From contig NZ_BFAZ01000009.1 of assembly GCF_003114815.1 (NCBI RefSeq), positions 806,001 through 870,000 on the forward strand: DNA of 64,000 bases. Direction: 5' to 3'. The stretch is from Leptospira ellinghausenii. Its GTDB lineage: Bacteria > Spirochaetota > Leptospiria > Leptospirales > Leptospiraceae. The translations under genes were made by a program, and so were the position numbers. Below are positions 27,615 through 37,196 of the stretch, one piece after another. The notes beneath the pieces were generated by a model, which worked only from the letters and a program-made list of their open reading frames with translations, searched no databases and was not told the origin of the DNA. Position 1 is the stretch's first letter; each line of letters opens with the position of its first letter.

Positions 27615-30600
27615 TTATGCTCGTTTTTTCAGCTTGTAATACGCAGAAAAACTAGCTGGGATAAAGATCAAAGAGCCAAATGTTCCGAACCCTAATCCCC
27701 AAGCGAGTGACAATGTCATAGGAATGAGGAGTGGGTCTGATCCTCCAATCGCATATGCTGTCGGAATCATCCCTGCCATGGTTGTCATTGTTGTGACAAG
27801 GATGGGCCGAAAACGTTCCGATGATGCTGTAATGAGTGATTCCAAAAGTCCCTCTCCTTTGGATTGGAATTCTTCTATCGTATCAACTAACACAATGGAG
27901 GCATTTACAATCACACCAGCAAGACCGATGATACCAATCATCGCAAGAAAACTGAGAGCCTTACCGGAAATCAAAAATCCAAAAACAACACCCACAAATC
28001 CGAGAGGAATCGATAATAAAATCAACACAGGTTTTTTGATACTATTAAAGATGATTGCAAGGATGGCAAAAATTCCAAAAAAAGCCAACACACCTGCAAC
28101 TAACAATGAAACCATTGACTTGGCAGTCTCTTCTTGTTCACCACGAAATTTAATTTTGTAACCAGGGTATTTTTTCCCAATATTCCCAAACTCATCGACA
28201 ATTTTTCCATTTACGATGGAAGAACTCGTAACTGATTCATTTACATCAGCAAGGACTGTGATTGCTTTTTCATAGTCGTTATGATAAAGAGCTTCAATTC
28301 CTTGGACAGTTGTTTTTGTCGTGACTGCTGTAATCGGTGTTAGCAGACCAAATTTATTGGAAATTTGGATGGAATCTAAATCTTCTATCCCATCTCGAAA
28401 ACGATCATCATTTTGGATGATGATCCGCACTTCATCTTTTCCTTTGCGCAGATTGGATGCTTCCAGACCTTCCATGGCAGTTCGCACGTAATAGGCTGTA
28501 ATTTCTGTATCAATCCCTGTGATAGCTGATGCAGTGTCTTTTACACGGATTTGGATTTCTTCTCTACCTGGTTTATAATCATCATTGATATTGATGACAC
28601 CATCTTGTTTTCGAAGAAAGTCCTGCATCTCATTGGAAATTTGTTTTAATGTTTTGTAATCACGGCCTTCAATGGCAACGGTGACAGCGGCTCCAATCGG
28701 AGGTCCATTCACAACCAAATCCACCATGACTGAAATGGCATTTGGTAATTTTTTTAAATCAGGTTCCAGTTCGCCGAATATTTCTTGGGCAGTTCTTTTT
28801 CGTTCGGTTTCCGGAACCAGTATGATTTGAGCCATACCTAATTGTTCCCCAATGCGTGTGAGTGGGTCAGTAGGATCCGTTTGTTGGATTCCAATTTTTA
28901 AAATGACACTTTGTACTTCTGATTTAGGAATTTTATCTAAAATCGGTTGGAAGTATTGCAATTGTTTGGCGGTCTCTTGTGCTGAAAAGTCAGGTGGAAA
29001 TTCTGCCCTAACCAGCACGTAATCAATCCCTTCTTTTGGAAATAAATTGAAGTTCATGAGACCGACTAAGCCACAAGATGATAAAAATACGATGAGGATA
29101 CATCCAAGTGTTATGAATGGTCTTCCTACAACTTTAGTGATAAAATTTGTAAACTTAGTTTTTAAAGACTCAAAACCATTTTCCAAGATGGAACGAAAAC
29201 GATCCCTATGTTTGGATCTTTTTTTTGGTTCATTCGAAGTAAACTGTGCATACCGAACAGGTAACAAAAGAAAAGACTCAAAGAGAGATAAAGTCAGGGC
29301 AACGATGACCATAAATGGGATCTGCCAAATGAATTTTCCCATAATCCCAGACATAAATGCCATTGGTAAAAACGCAGCTACTGTTGTTAGATAAGATCCT
29401 ATAATAGGCACAAACAATTCACTCGCACCTAAAACAGCTGCTTCTCTTGACTCAAAATTTTTCGAACGATACTTATAAATATTTTCAGAGATGATGATAC
29501 TATTGTCCACGAGCATCCCAAGAGATATAATGATCCCAAGCATTGAAACTAAGTTAAATGATACATCAAAGATTGGAAATGCAATCGTTGTTGCAAATAA
29601 AGTCAGTGGTAAAGACATACTTGTTAAAAGTGAATCTTTAAAACTAAAAAACAAAATGAGTACTACGACCACTAAAAACAAACCTTGGAGAGAGTTTGTA
29701 ATCACCACATCCAGTCGTTTGATTGCTCTTTTTCCTTCGTTATTTAGTTCCGTAAATTGAATGTTAGCTGGAATTTGTTTCTTTAATTCTTCGATTCGAC
29801 CTTGGACAGCTTCCACAGTTCGGATGATGTCAGCACTGTCTTTTTTAATGATTTGTAAAACATAGGCAGGTTCACCATTTACTACTGCGAGGACACGTGG
29901 TCTTTCATATGTATCTTTTACATTGGCAACCTGTGAAAGTAAAATTGAATTTCCCGTTTCATTTGAACGAATCGGTATGTTTTTGATATCATTGATTTCA
30001 GCAATCTCTCCAGTCACACGAATGTCTTGTGTGATGGGTCTTAAAAATGAACCTGCAGGAACACTGATATTTCGTTTGGAAATTGCATTGATAATATCAG
30101 AAAATCCAATGGTATATCGTTTTTTTAAATCTGGATCAACACGTATCCGCCATTCTTCTTTCCGTTTTCCAAACGCATCAACACGAGAAACTCCAGAAAC
30201 TTTCCGCATCTCATCTTCAATGAAACGCCCCATCTCTTGTAATTCCATTTCATCCATCGCACCATGGATTGCGATTTCCAAAACAGGAAAGTTGGAACTC
30301 TTTTGTTCCGTGACAATGGGTCGATCCTTTACTTGGCTTGGTAAATTAGTAACCCGGTCCACAGCACGACGAATGTCATTCACAACACCATCAGGGTTAT
30401 TGTGTTCCAAATCAATTTTGATGCTGATATCAGATTCGGAGTTTCTGGAAATGGAACGAACCGAATCAAGGCCTTCTACTTCGCGTAACTTCTCTTCGAT
30501 GGGAATCGTTACTTTTTTTTCCACATCCACAGGACTTGCACCTGGATAAACGGTAAGAACACGAACTTGACGAAAGTTGACGCGAGGGAATGCTTCCCGT

Positions 30601-30701
30601 TTCATGGAAAGAACTGAAATGATCCCCGCAAGAAACAAAAATATAAAAACCAAGTTTGCAACTAACGGTTTATAAACAAAAAAATGGATAACTTTTCTCA
30701 T
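27615..30701 (-). CDS. RND efflux transporter, inner-membrane pump (AcrB/MdtB-like)
   Basis: A 1028-residue proton-driven pump of the HAE/AcrB-type RND family. It has the standard N-terminal helix (LVANLVFIFLFLAGIISVLSM), two large periplasmic domains (EAFPRVNFRQVRVLTVYPGASP at the first), and two six-helix bundles; helix 4 has LGMLVDNSIIISENI with the proton-relay Asp. GPPIGAAVTV and IGIIGLAGVIVNASIVL mark the second half. No membrane-fusion or outer-membrane partner gene is adjacent, so partners must be elsewhere. A TTGAC-6nt-GTCAA palindrome lies 33-48 bp upstream. Confidence 0.92.
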   Translation of the reverse strand: MRKVIHFFVYKPLVANLVFIFLFLAGIISVLSMKREAFPRVNFRQVRVLTVYPGASPVDVEKKVTIPIEEKLREVEGLDSVRSISRNSESDISIKIDLEHNNPDGVVNDIRRAVDRVTNLPSQVKDRPIVTEQKSSNFPVLEIAIHGAMDEMELQEMGRFIEDEMRKVSGVSRVDAFGKRKEEWRIRVDPDLKKRYTIGFSDIINAISKRNISVPAGSFLRPITQDIRVTGEIAEINDIKNIPIRSNETGNSILLSQVANVKDTYERPRVLAVVNGEPAYVLQIIKKDSADIIRTVEAVQGRIEELKKQIPANIQFTELNNEGKRAIKRLDVVITNSLQGLFLVVVVLILFFSFKDSLLTSMSLPLTLFATTIAFPIFDVSFNLVSMLGIIISLGMLVDNSIIISENIYKYRSKNFESREAAVLGASELFVPIIGSYLTTVAAFLPMAFMSGIMGKFIWQIPFMVIVALTLSLFESFLLLPVRYAQFTSNEPKKRSKHRDRFRSILENGFESLKTKFTNFITKVVGRPFITLGCILIVFLSSCGLVGLMNFNLFPKEGIDYVLVRAEFPPDFSAQETAKQLQYFQPILDKIPKSEVQSVILKIGIQQTDPTDPLTRIGEQLGMAQIILVPETERKRTAQEIFGELEPDLKKLPNAISVMVDLVVNGPPIGAAVTVAIEGRDYKTLKQISNEMQDFLRKQDGVININDDYKPGREEIQIRVKDTASAITGIDTEITAYYVRTAMEGLEASNLRKGKDEVRIIIQNDDRFRDGIEDLDSIQISNKFGLLTPITAVTTKTTVQGIEALYHNDYEKAITVLADVNESVTSSSIVNGKIVDEFGNIGKKYPGYKIKFRGEQEETAKSMVSLLVAGVLAFFGIFAILAIIFNSIKKPVLILLSIPLGFVGVVFGFLISGKALSFLAMIGIIGLAGVIVNASIVLVDTIEEFQSKGEGLLESLITASSERFRPILVTTMTTMAGMIPTAYAIGGSDPLLIPMTLSLAWGLGFGTFGSLIFIPASFSAYYKLKKRA

Positions 30702-30733
30702 AAGAACTCTATTGAATACGAAATATTAAGATA

Positions 30734-30749
30734 TTGACCGGTGAGTCAA
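30734..30749. promoter_or_regulatory. Palindrome over a candidate promoter for the RND pump
   Basis: TTGAC-6nt-GTCAA lies in the 62-bp gap upstream of the pump. On the minus strand its TTGACT could be the -35 box with TAATAT about 15 bp downstream (short spacing). A repressor bound here would control the pump separately from the DsbA-like gene upstream. Confidence 0.45.
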
Positions 30750-30763
30750 GATGATTAGGAAAT

Positions 30764-31438
30764 TTATTGACCTTTATTTCCAGATTCCCGTTCTTTTATG
30801 ACGGTTTCGATCACTTCTACAAATACAGAAGTGTCCTGAGCACCACTGACGGCGTATTTCCCTCCAATGATAAAATACGGAACCCCACTAATCCCATTTT
30901 GGTGGTAATATTGGATTTCTTGCTGGATTTCGTTTTTTAATTTGGAATCTGAGTAAATGGTTTCGAATAAATTTCTGTCTTGGTAAACGGGTTCGGAAAC
31001 CTTCCAAACTGTTTCTTTGTCACTTAAGTCCAATGCGTCTGCGAAATTTGCAGCAAAAAACCTTTCCACTAAATTCTGTTGTGCTTCCAAAGTGGGAAGG
31101 GCAGAAACAAGTGCATGTAAAACCAAAGTATTTGTTGCCTTAGGAATGTTTTGGAATTGAAAATGAATTCCTACATCGTTTCCAATGTCGGTAAGTCGTT
31201 TCCAAGCTCCATCCAATCGATCTAAACTTCCAAATTTTTGTGTTAGGTGTAGTTTATAGTCAATCCCCTCTTCTGGAATTTCTGGTGATAACTGAAATGG
31301 TCTCCATCGAATTTCTGGAGTGATGGTATTCCCTACAATTTGTAGCGCCTTTTCTAATTTCTTTTTACCTACATAACACCAAGGACAGGCTACATCGGAA
31401 ACAATATCGATTGGAAATAATTCAGAGTTGGTTGACAT
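30764..31438 (-). CDS. DsbA-family (FrnE-like) thiol oxidoreductase
   Basis: A 224-residue thioredoxin-fold protein. The active-site motif DVACPWCYVGKKKLEKAL (CPWC near residues 18-21) and the C-terminal GVPYFIIGGKYAVSGAQ with its cis-Pro match the FrnE / DsbA_2 group related to 2-hydroxychromene-2-carboxylate isomerases. No signal peptide is present, so it acts in the cytoplasm, possibly as a disulfide isomerase or stress protein. It is divergent from the Acg-type gene with 52 bp between starts. Confidence 0.88.
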   Translation of the reverse strand: MSTNSELFPIDIVSDVACPWCYVGKKKLEKALQIVGNTITPEIRWRPFQLSPEIPEEGIDYKLHLTQKFGSLDRLDGAWKRLTDIGNDVGIHFQFQNIPKATNTLVLHALVSALPTLEAQQNLVERFFAANFADALDLSDKETVWKVSEPVYQDRNLFETIYSDSKLKNEIQQEIQYYHQNGISGVPYFIIGGKYAVSGAQDTSVFVEVIETVIKERESGNKGQ

Positions 31439-31490
31439 TTTAGATTAGACTCCACTTCATAATGGGAACGATTCTATATCCAGGAAAAAG

Positions 31491-32675
31491 ATGAAACATA
31501 GTAGAGAAAGTTTTTTAAAAAAAAGTTTAGCGATTGGCAGTATCATTTCGTTTCCGTCGTTTCAAAAAAGCCTATATGCTTTTGGGAGCGAAGAGAATCA
31601 AAAACACAGGGAAAATCCAATCGCTTATGCAGAATCCCTGGGTTACACTAACCCCATCGATCAAATTTTACTGACGGCAATTCTTGCACCAAACTCTCAT
31701 AATTCTCAACCATGGAAATTCAAAAAAACCTCAGATTCTGAGTTTTATCTATATGGTGATGGAGACAAACAGTTACCAGAGATTGACCCTATCAATCGTC
31801 AATTTTACCATACACAAGGTTGTTTTTTAGAACTTTGTCACCTAACGGCAGATTCATTAATGTTTGATACTACTATCAAACTTTTTCCTAATGGAAAACC
31901 AAAATCAAATTCATTTTCCAAAACACCAATTGCAAAGGTATCTATCCAACCCAAAACAAAATGTGTACATGACTTTTTATTTTCTGGCATTAACAAAAGA
32001 AGGATGAATCGATCTGTATACTCTGGTGATCTTCTCAGAAATGAAGAACTGGAAGAAATCCAATCCTTGGCTCGACCCTTTGTTCAAAACATACGTTGGA
32101 CAAATGATCCTTCTTTAATGAATTCCATTTTGCCTGTACTAGACGAAGCGTTTGCCATGGAAACCAATCGTTATGAATCCAATGAACTCAATCGTAAATG
32201 GTTTCGTTTAACGGAAGAATCTATGTTAACAAACCGAGATGGATTAACGTTGGAAGGAAACGGATTATCTGGTCTCAAACTTTGGTTTGCTAAAAAATTC
32301 TTTGTGAATTTATCCAAGGAATCTTGGCATTCGGAAGATTCTAAAAAGGCTGGAATTCAAATGTTTCGTTCCCAAGTGTATTCTTCTAAAGCGTTAGTAT
32401 TTTTCTTATCAGAGGGAAAAGACGATGAAACAACTTGGATCCAGACTGGAAGAGATTTTATGCGTTATACATTGTCATGCGCAGTCAAAAACATTGCCTT
32501 CCATACCATGAACCAAGCTGTGGAAGATTATCCTGAGAGCCGAGTATTTACAAAAAAGTTAAAACAAATTTTAAAACTGAAACCAAACGAGGAAATCCAA
32601 TTGATTGCAAGGCTTGGTAGGAGTTCTTATCAGTTTGATTCTCTCAGAAGAGATTTAAAAAGTTTTTTGTTGTAA
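31491..32675 (+). CDS. Acg-type nitroreductase-fold flavoprotein, possibly exported
   Basis: A 394-residue protein related to the Acg family (a divergent, double-length nitroreductase fold that binds FMN). LTAILAPNSHNSQPWKF near residue 62 is the FMN-binding signature, with the C-terminal LIARLGRSS. The N-terminus SRESFLKKSLAIGSIISF resembles a twin-arginine signal, but the second Arg is replaced (SRES rather than SRRx), so export by Tat is uncertain. AGGAA precedes the ATG. It converges on an EAL gene with an 8-nt gap. Confidence 0.72.
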   Translation: MKHSRESFLKKSLAIGSIISFPSFQKSLYAFGSEENQKHRENPIAYAESLGYTNPIDQILLTAILAPNSHNSQPWKFKKTSDSEFYLYGDGDKQLPEIDPINRQFYHTQGCFLELCHLTADSLMFDTTIKLFPNGKPKSNSFSKTPIAKVSIQPKTKCVHDFLFSGINKRRMNRSVYSGDLLRNEELEEIQSLARPFVQNIRWTNDPSLMNSILPVLDEAFAMETNRYESNELNRKWFRLTEESMLTNRDGLTLEGNGLSGLKLWFAKKFFVNLSKESWHSEDSKKAGIQMFRSQVYSSKALVFFLSEGKDDETTWIQTGRDFMRYTLSCAVKNIAFHTMNQAVEDYPESRVFTKKLKQILKLKPNEEIQLIARLGRSSYQFDSLRRDLKSFLL

Positions 32676-32683
32676 GTGAAACA

Positions 32684-33484
32684 CTAAAGAGAAGGGAATT
32701 GAATTTCACCAGCGGATTCAAACGCTGGTTTTGAAAACAAGTACCCTTGGTATAAATTAATTCCCATATCAACTAACACTTTCAATTCTTCCAAAGTTTC
32801 CACACCTTCCGCAATGACGAGAATCCCAATCTCATGACAAACATCTGCGATGGCTTTTGTGAGTTTTCTAGCAACGGAATTGGTATGGATATTTCGAATG
32901 AGTTCCATATCCAATTTGATCAGATCAGGTTGGAATTTGGCAAGGAGGTTCAGACCCGAATACCCTGATCCAAAATCATCGATCGCAGTCAAAAACCCAT
33001 ACTTTTGGTAGGCTTTAAAGATATTGATGATATGATTGTGGTCTTGGACTTCTTCTCCCTCCGTTAGCTCGAAAACCAATCGATTCAATGGAAAATTGTA
33101 TTCACGACTTGCTTCTAAAGTGGTGCGGATACAGGTCTCTGGTTGGTACACAGCATTGGGGAGAAAATTAATATTGAGTAAAGCTGGAATTTGGATTTGG
33201 CTTGCGAGTTGGATGGCTTTGATCCGACAAGACTGATCAAATTGGTATCGATTGGTTTGGTTTACTTTGGAGAGGATTGAATACGCTGATTCCCCTTGTG
33301 TCCCTCGAACCAATGCTTCGTGTGAATATATTTTCTTTTGGTTCCAATCAATGATGGGTTGGAATGCCATGGAGAAGGCAAAATCTAGTCCAGCGCCACT
33401 CCGGCATTCGGCACAACTGTATAACTTAGGCACTTTACCATTGGGAGTGTCGATTAACTGAGCTTCAGGAAAACTTGGTCTCAT
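32684..33484 (-). CDS. EAL-domain cyclic-di-GMP phosphodiesterase with N-terminal CxxC
   Basis: A 266-residue protein that is almost entirely one EAL domain, with no GGDEF or sensor domain. Catalytic motifs are all present: HEALVRG, NINFLPN, FELTEGEE, IDDFGSGYS, IKLDME, AEGVET and QGYLFSKP. Before the domain is a short N-terminal tail with CAEC (near 24-27), which could bind metal or respond to redox state. It should hydrolyse c-di-GMP in the cytoplasm. It is monocistronic. Confidence 0.88.
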   Translation of the reverse strand: MRPSFPEAQLIDTPNGKVPKLYSCAECRSGAGLDFAFSMAFQPIIDWNQKKIYSHEALVRGTQGESAYSILSKVNQTNRYQFDQSCRIKAIQLASQIQIPALLNINFLPNAVYQPETCIRTTLEASREYNFPLNRLVFELTEGEEVQDHNHIINIFKAYQKYGFLTAIDDFGSGYSGLNLLAKFQPDLIKLDMELIRNIHTNSVARKLTKAIADVCHEIGILVIAEGVETLEELKVLVDMGINLYQGYLFSKPAFESAGEIQFPSL

Positions 33485-33541
33485 CTTTTTAGGTTACCCA
33501 GTTTAGACGGTATCGTCTAGATTGCAACTTTGTTTTATACA

Positions 33542-34504
33542 CTAAAATTTTGGAAGTTTCATCACAAGATACCAAGTGACTACTAAAAATTGAAAGAAAG
33601 ATGTAACGAATAAAATCGTATATGGTTTTGCCTTCACCGCATTTAAAGATCCAATCCTAGCACCAAAGATTCCTCCAAAACTGCCAATGAGTGCCAGTTC
33701 CCAATGCAATTTTCCTAAAATTAGGAATTGTACTGTAGTTCCAAACGACGTCAGAAAAATTCCAAGGAAGGATGTAGCAACGGCTTCTACAGGGCTCATT
33801 CGAAAATAATAAATAAATAATGGAACTGCTAAAAATCCTCCACCCACTCCGAACAAGGAAGAGAATAAACCAAAAAAAACACCTGCAAGTAAAACGATGA
33901 AAATTGATTGTTTCGTAAAATGAAATTCCGATTTCGCAGGGGAAACAGAAGTTGTGTTCGTTTTAGAATCTGTTGCTAATTGTGCACCCTCTTCTTTTAC
34001 TAAATGATTTTGATTTTCTAAGGATAAACTCTTATAGTAAAGTTTCCTTTTATTGAATGCAGTGAATAAATTATAAACTGCAAGTAATCCCACAAAAATT
34101 GTAAACACAAACAAATATACAAATTCAGACAATGGAATTCCGTAATACAGTTGTTTACCGAGAGTGGTATCTTCAAATCTTCCGAATGCTAAAGCAGCAT
34201 ATTGTGCAGAAGGAATTGAGGTAATGAGTAATAAAAACCCTTGTTTCCAACGAATTTTATCATTTTTAAAATAAACATATAACCCAGACAAAGCAGAAAC
34301 TGGCATTTGTGCAAGTGATACGGCAACAGCTTGAACAGCGGTTAAATGAAAAAAACTATGAAAAAAGGGAGTGTAAATAAAACCTCCTCCCAAACCTAGG
34401 AAGGAGGCTAAAAACCCAACAAAAAATCCAACACTAAAAACAACTAAAATCCCGGGCCAAAATCCCCAGACAAAGTGATTAAAAATTTGAAAGGTTTCTT
34501 CCAA
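33542..34504 (-). CDS. TauE/SafE family (DUF81) anion permease
   Basis: A 320-residue membrane protein with eight or so helices in two related halves. Each half carries the family motif: GFLASFLGLGGGFIYTP near residue 28 and GLFSSLFGVGGGFLAVP near 212. Members export or import sulfite, sulfonates or other small organic anions. The start codon is TTG, 5 nt after the stop of the upstream lipoprotein gene; no ATG precedes the first helix. The substrate is unknown. Confidence 0.85.
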   Translation of the reverse strand: MEETFQIFNHFVWGFWPGILVVFSVGFFVGFLASFLGLGGGFIYTPFFHSFFHLTAVQAVAVSLAQMPVSALSGLYVYFKNDKIRWKQGFLLLITSIPSAQYAALAFGRFEDTTLGKQLYYGIPLSEFVYLFVFTIFVGLLAVYNLFTAFNKRKLYYKSLSLENQNHLVKEEGAQLATDSKTNTTSVSPAKSEFHFTKQSIFIVLLAGVFFGLFSSLFGVGGGFLAVPLFIYYFRMSPVEAVATSFLGIFLTSFGTTVQFLILGKLHWELALIGSFGGIFGARIGSLNAVKAKPYTILFVTSFFQFLVVTWYLVMKLPKF

Positions 34505-34509
34505 GTGGA

Positions 34510-35088
34510 TTAAAAATGTTCTTTTGCATCTTCAAAGAACTTAAATGTCATACGCTCAAATACTTCTTTCTCAGTCGCTGTCTCAAAGTTGTACCAAGAG
34601 ATTGGAACAAATAGAAGCCATTGTGCATAATTCCGAAAGATGTGGTAATCATATGTACCAACTTTTTTCCCATCTTTGTATAGTATGTACTGAACGTCGT
34701 AACCATCTTGTGTAGACCAAGCAGGGAGTAGAGTTGCAGTGAGAGTTGACACTCCTAAAAATGCAGTCGCAACTGGTGTGGGTGATCGGTAATTTACTTT
34801 TACATTTACCAAATAACCAACCTTAGGTACATCAACACCTTCTTGTGTTTTTTTAAATCTGGTTTTGTTTTCGAAATAATTTTTTAAAGCTTCTCTTCCC
34901 CCTAAATTGAGTTGGGGAAAAGTTGGCAAAACATAAACAAAATTTGTGTCTAAGGTTTTTTCTTCCGAAGGAAGGGGCAAAATTTTTGGATAATCTTTGT
35001 AGCTGATAATACAATTTGACACCAACAGGAAAAACAATACCGCTCCTGTGATGAATACAATATTTGATTTAGTTTTGGCTATGGTCAT
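34510..35088 (-). CDS. Putative lipoprotein of unknown function
   Basis: A 192-residue exported protein with no recognised domain. The ATG at 35088 is chosen because GAGGAGG lies about 7 nt upstream; an in-frame ATG six codons earlier lacks such a site. Residues 7-27 form a signal peptide ending LVSNC, a leptospiral-type lipobox. The middle and C-terminal parts look beta-rich, with YDVQYILYKDGKKVGTYDYH. It overlaps the upstream acidic-protein gene by 20 nt and is followed after 5 nt by the TauE-type permease, so the three genes form an operon. Confidence 0.65.
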   Translation of the reverse strand: MTIAKTKSNIVFITGAVLFFLLVSNCIISYKDYPKILPLPSEEKTLDTNFVYVLPTFPQLNLGGREALKNYFENKTRFKKTQEGVDVPKVGYLVNVKVNYRSPTPVATAFLGVSTLTATLLPAWSTQDGYDVQYILYKDGKKVGTYDYHIFRNYAQWLLFVPISWYNFETATEKEVFERMTFKFFEDAKEHF

Positions 35089-35509
35089 GTAAACCCTCCT
35101 CGTCATGCCTTCTTTCTAATTCTTCGTATAATTCTTCTTGGTCTTCCGTAAAAAACAATTCATATCCGATGCGCAAACATACAGGATCATCTTCCATCGA
35201 AACATTACTTGGTAAAATCAAGTTCATCACATAAAAGGTATTCGATTCTGCTTCTTCCAGAAACACTTCTGTTGCATCCCATTCATCAAATTCTTCTACA
35301 TCTGGTTTACGAAATTCCTTAAGGATTTCATCAAATGATTCTGTTATGTAGTTAAATTCGCCTGATTCGCTATCAATGATGAATTGTACATGGTGGCAAC
35401 CAGGGCCCTCTTCTTCGAGAGGACTTAAAACCATACTTCCGCAGGCTGGACAATGAATTGTTGGGTCGATGGCGCCACTAGGCCAGTTAATGTTGATGGT
35501 TTCGATCAT
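35069..35509 (-). CDS. Acidic hypothetical protein with a Cys-rich N-terminus
   Basis: A 146-residue soluble, strongly acidic protein not recognised as any family. CPAC near residues 20-23, followed by Cys and His in GPGCHH near 37-39, could form a small zinc site. The C-terminus is rich in Glu (EDQEELYEELERRHDEEG). It is the first gene of an operon with the lipoprotein and the TauE-type permease. Confidence 0.6.
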   Translation of the reverse strand: MIETININWPSGAIDPTIHCPACGSMVLSPLEEEGPGCHHVQFIIDSESGEFNYITESFDEILKEFRKPDVEEFDEWDATEVFLEEAESNTFYVMNLILPSNVSMEDDPVCLRIGYELFFTEDQEELYEELERRHDEEGLHDHSQN

Positions 35510-35670
35510 AACTTACGAACCTCGAGTTCCCATGATAAGGACTTCACTTGTTTAGGAAACCTGAATTTGTTTCTCTTGGATTAAAATTGAACCCTATGAA
35601 TCCAAACTGTTACAAAAAAAGAGATAGGGTTTGCCTAAAAAATGGGATTGTAAAATGAATTAAAAAAAGA

Positions 35671-36084
35671 ATGGGAATAACTGCTGAATACCAATCTGCC
35701 TTCGCTTCCAGTTTTCAGGAATTTTTTGGAAATGCAAAAGACATTGGTTGGGAATTATACCACCTCAGCTCAGAACCAGAGAACGATTTTCCTTCTTGGT
35801 TAACATTTACCATACGAAATCCGTTAGGTGGTAGAGCTCTCGTTTTTCGTTACCATCATTTGGAACATAAATTTTATGCACATTTAAAAGTCCAAGTGAT
35901 CCCTGGAGAAGAAAATTGGAGCCTCGATCAGTTGTTCCATAAAAAAGGTTACACAGATTTGGATGCTGATGACATTTTATCTTCTGGTGGCGAATGGTTG
36001 TTTCATTCTTTGGCCAGACATTATTTTGGAATCATCATTTCCTTTTGTCCACGGATCCTAGAACCTGATTATTTTTTAGACTGA
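35671..36084 (+). CDS. Hypothetical protein
   Basis: A 137-residue soluble protein, not recognised. It has no signal peptide or membrane segment. Aromatic residues are frequent (FFGNAKDIGWELYHL, FRYHHLEHKFYAHLKV). Its last 16 nt overlap the end of the convergent YihY gene. Coding bias and clean boundaries support a real gene, but no role can be given. Confidence 0.6.
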   Translation: MGITAEYQSAFASSFQEFFGNAKDIGWELYHLSSEPENDFPSWLTFTIRNPLGGRALVFRYHHLEHKFYAHLKVQVIPGEENWSLDQLFHKKGYTDLDADDILSSGGEWLFHSLARHYFGIIISFCPRILEPDYFLD

Positions 36085-36905
36085 GATTTTTTATTTCGAT
36101 CATCCGAAAGAACTTGGTTCCACAAAAATCCCCAGATAAAAAATGTCGAGTTGATGTAAGTATACAACATCAGTACTACCATTTTTGAAATCAAATCATA
36201 CGCTAAAGAATAGTTCACACCTACGTTTTTCATTTTTAAATAAAATTGAAATCCAAAACTCATACCAAGAACAAGTAATGAAGCAAATATTGCTCCTGGT
36301 AAATTTTCCTTTAATGTCGTTTTTGCTTTTGTGATATATGCATAATAAAAAGTAAACAAACCAATGCAATAAGGTAAAATAATGAGAGAAACCGAAAGAT
36401 AGGGATTGTTTCGAAAAAATGAAAACCGAAACGATTTATATAACATTCGTTCAATGGAAACGATTCCATAAGTAAGGTAAAAATACAAAATCAGTAAAAC
36501 AAGAGAAATCACTAACAATCGAAAATTGATCCACTGTGAGGCAATAAACCCAACTTGTGTTTCATCCCTAGATATGAAACGAAGTGCCTTAGAAATGGTT
36601 CCAAAAATGGTTAAACTAGAAAAAAAGGAAATTGCAATACTGATGGCGATCACATTATAACTTTTTACTCTTGTTAGGTTTTCTACACTTTTGTCGATGG
36701 GTTGGAAAATGGGAGCTGGTAAAAATTTCCCAATTTGGTCCGTCATCAAATTGATGGTTTTTGGATCTTGGAGTAACCCAAGTAGGGTCACAAATACAAC
36801 GAGTAAGGGAAATAGGGTCAAAAGAAAGGTAAATGAAAGTTCTGAGGCAAGGCCATGGACATCATACAAATACACTTCACTGAAAAATCGACGGATCCGT
36901 TTCAT
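36069..36905 (-). CDS. YihY/BrkB family inner-membrane protein
   Basis: A 278-residue membrane protein with about six helices. Family features include the N-terminal HGLASELSFTFLLTLFPLLVVFVTLLG, where ELSFTFLLTLFP is the conserved first-helix motif (A-A-xY-xxLSLxP in others), and a later LPGAIFASLLVLG segment. It was formerly called RNase BN in error. Its role is unclear; an envelope or transport role is likely. It converges with, and overlaps, the hypothetical gene on the plus strand. Confidence 0.85.
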   Translation of the reverse strand: MKRIRRFFSEVYLYDVHGLASELSFTFLLTLFPLLVVFVTLLGLLQDPKTINLMTDQIGKFLPAPIFQPIDKSVENLTRVKSYNVIAISIAISFFSSLTIFGTISKALRFISRDETQVGFIASQWINFRLLVISLVLLILYFYLTYGIVSIERMLYKSFRFSFFRNNPYLSVSLIILPYCIGLFTFYYAYITKAKTTLKENLPGAIFASLLVLGMSFGFQFYLKMKNVGVNYSLAYDLISKMVVLMLYTYINSTFFIWGFLWNQVLSDDRNKKSQSKK

Positions 36906-37015
36906 GCGGTCAGTTTGTCAGTTGTCTGTATTTTTGTCTTATTTTTCTTGCCCTCTCCTATCTTACGGAAACTCTGGAAGAATCTCAGTGACGTACCTAA
37001 AAGGGGAAAACTTCC

Positions 37016-37177
37016 ATGTCAGAAGAAAAAGAAAAGAAGAACAAAAAAATCGCGAAAATGACGGTCGAGGAAATTGACTCTGCCATTAAAAAGTCGGTTG
37101 AAACCATGAATGGCGAATCAAGCCTTTATGTGAAACACCTTCGCGAAAGAAAGGCGGAACTCCTAGCCAAGAAATAA
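37016..37177 (+). CDS. Small charged hypothetical protein (53 residues)
   Basis: A 53-residue, Lys/Glu-rich cytoplasmic protein: it starts MSEEKEKKNKKIAKMTVEEI and ends LRERKAELLAKK. The C-terminal half is probably one amphipathic helix. AAAGGGG lies about 8 nt upstream of the ATG, and a GC-rich hairpin follows 20 nt after the stop. These two signals, plus a well-defined frame, support a real gene. No family is recognised. Confidence 0.65.
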   Translation: MSEEKEKKNKKIAKMTVEEIDSAIKKSVETMNGESSLYVKHLRERKAELLAKK

Positions 37178-37196
37178 GGTTAGTCCCTCCTAAATT

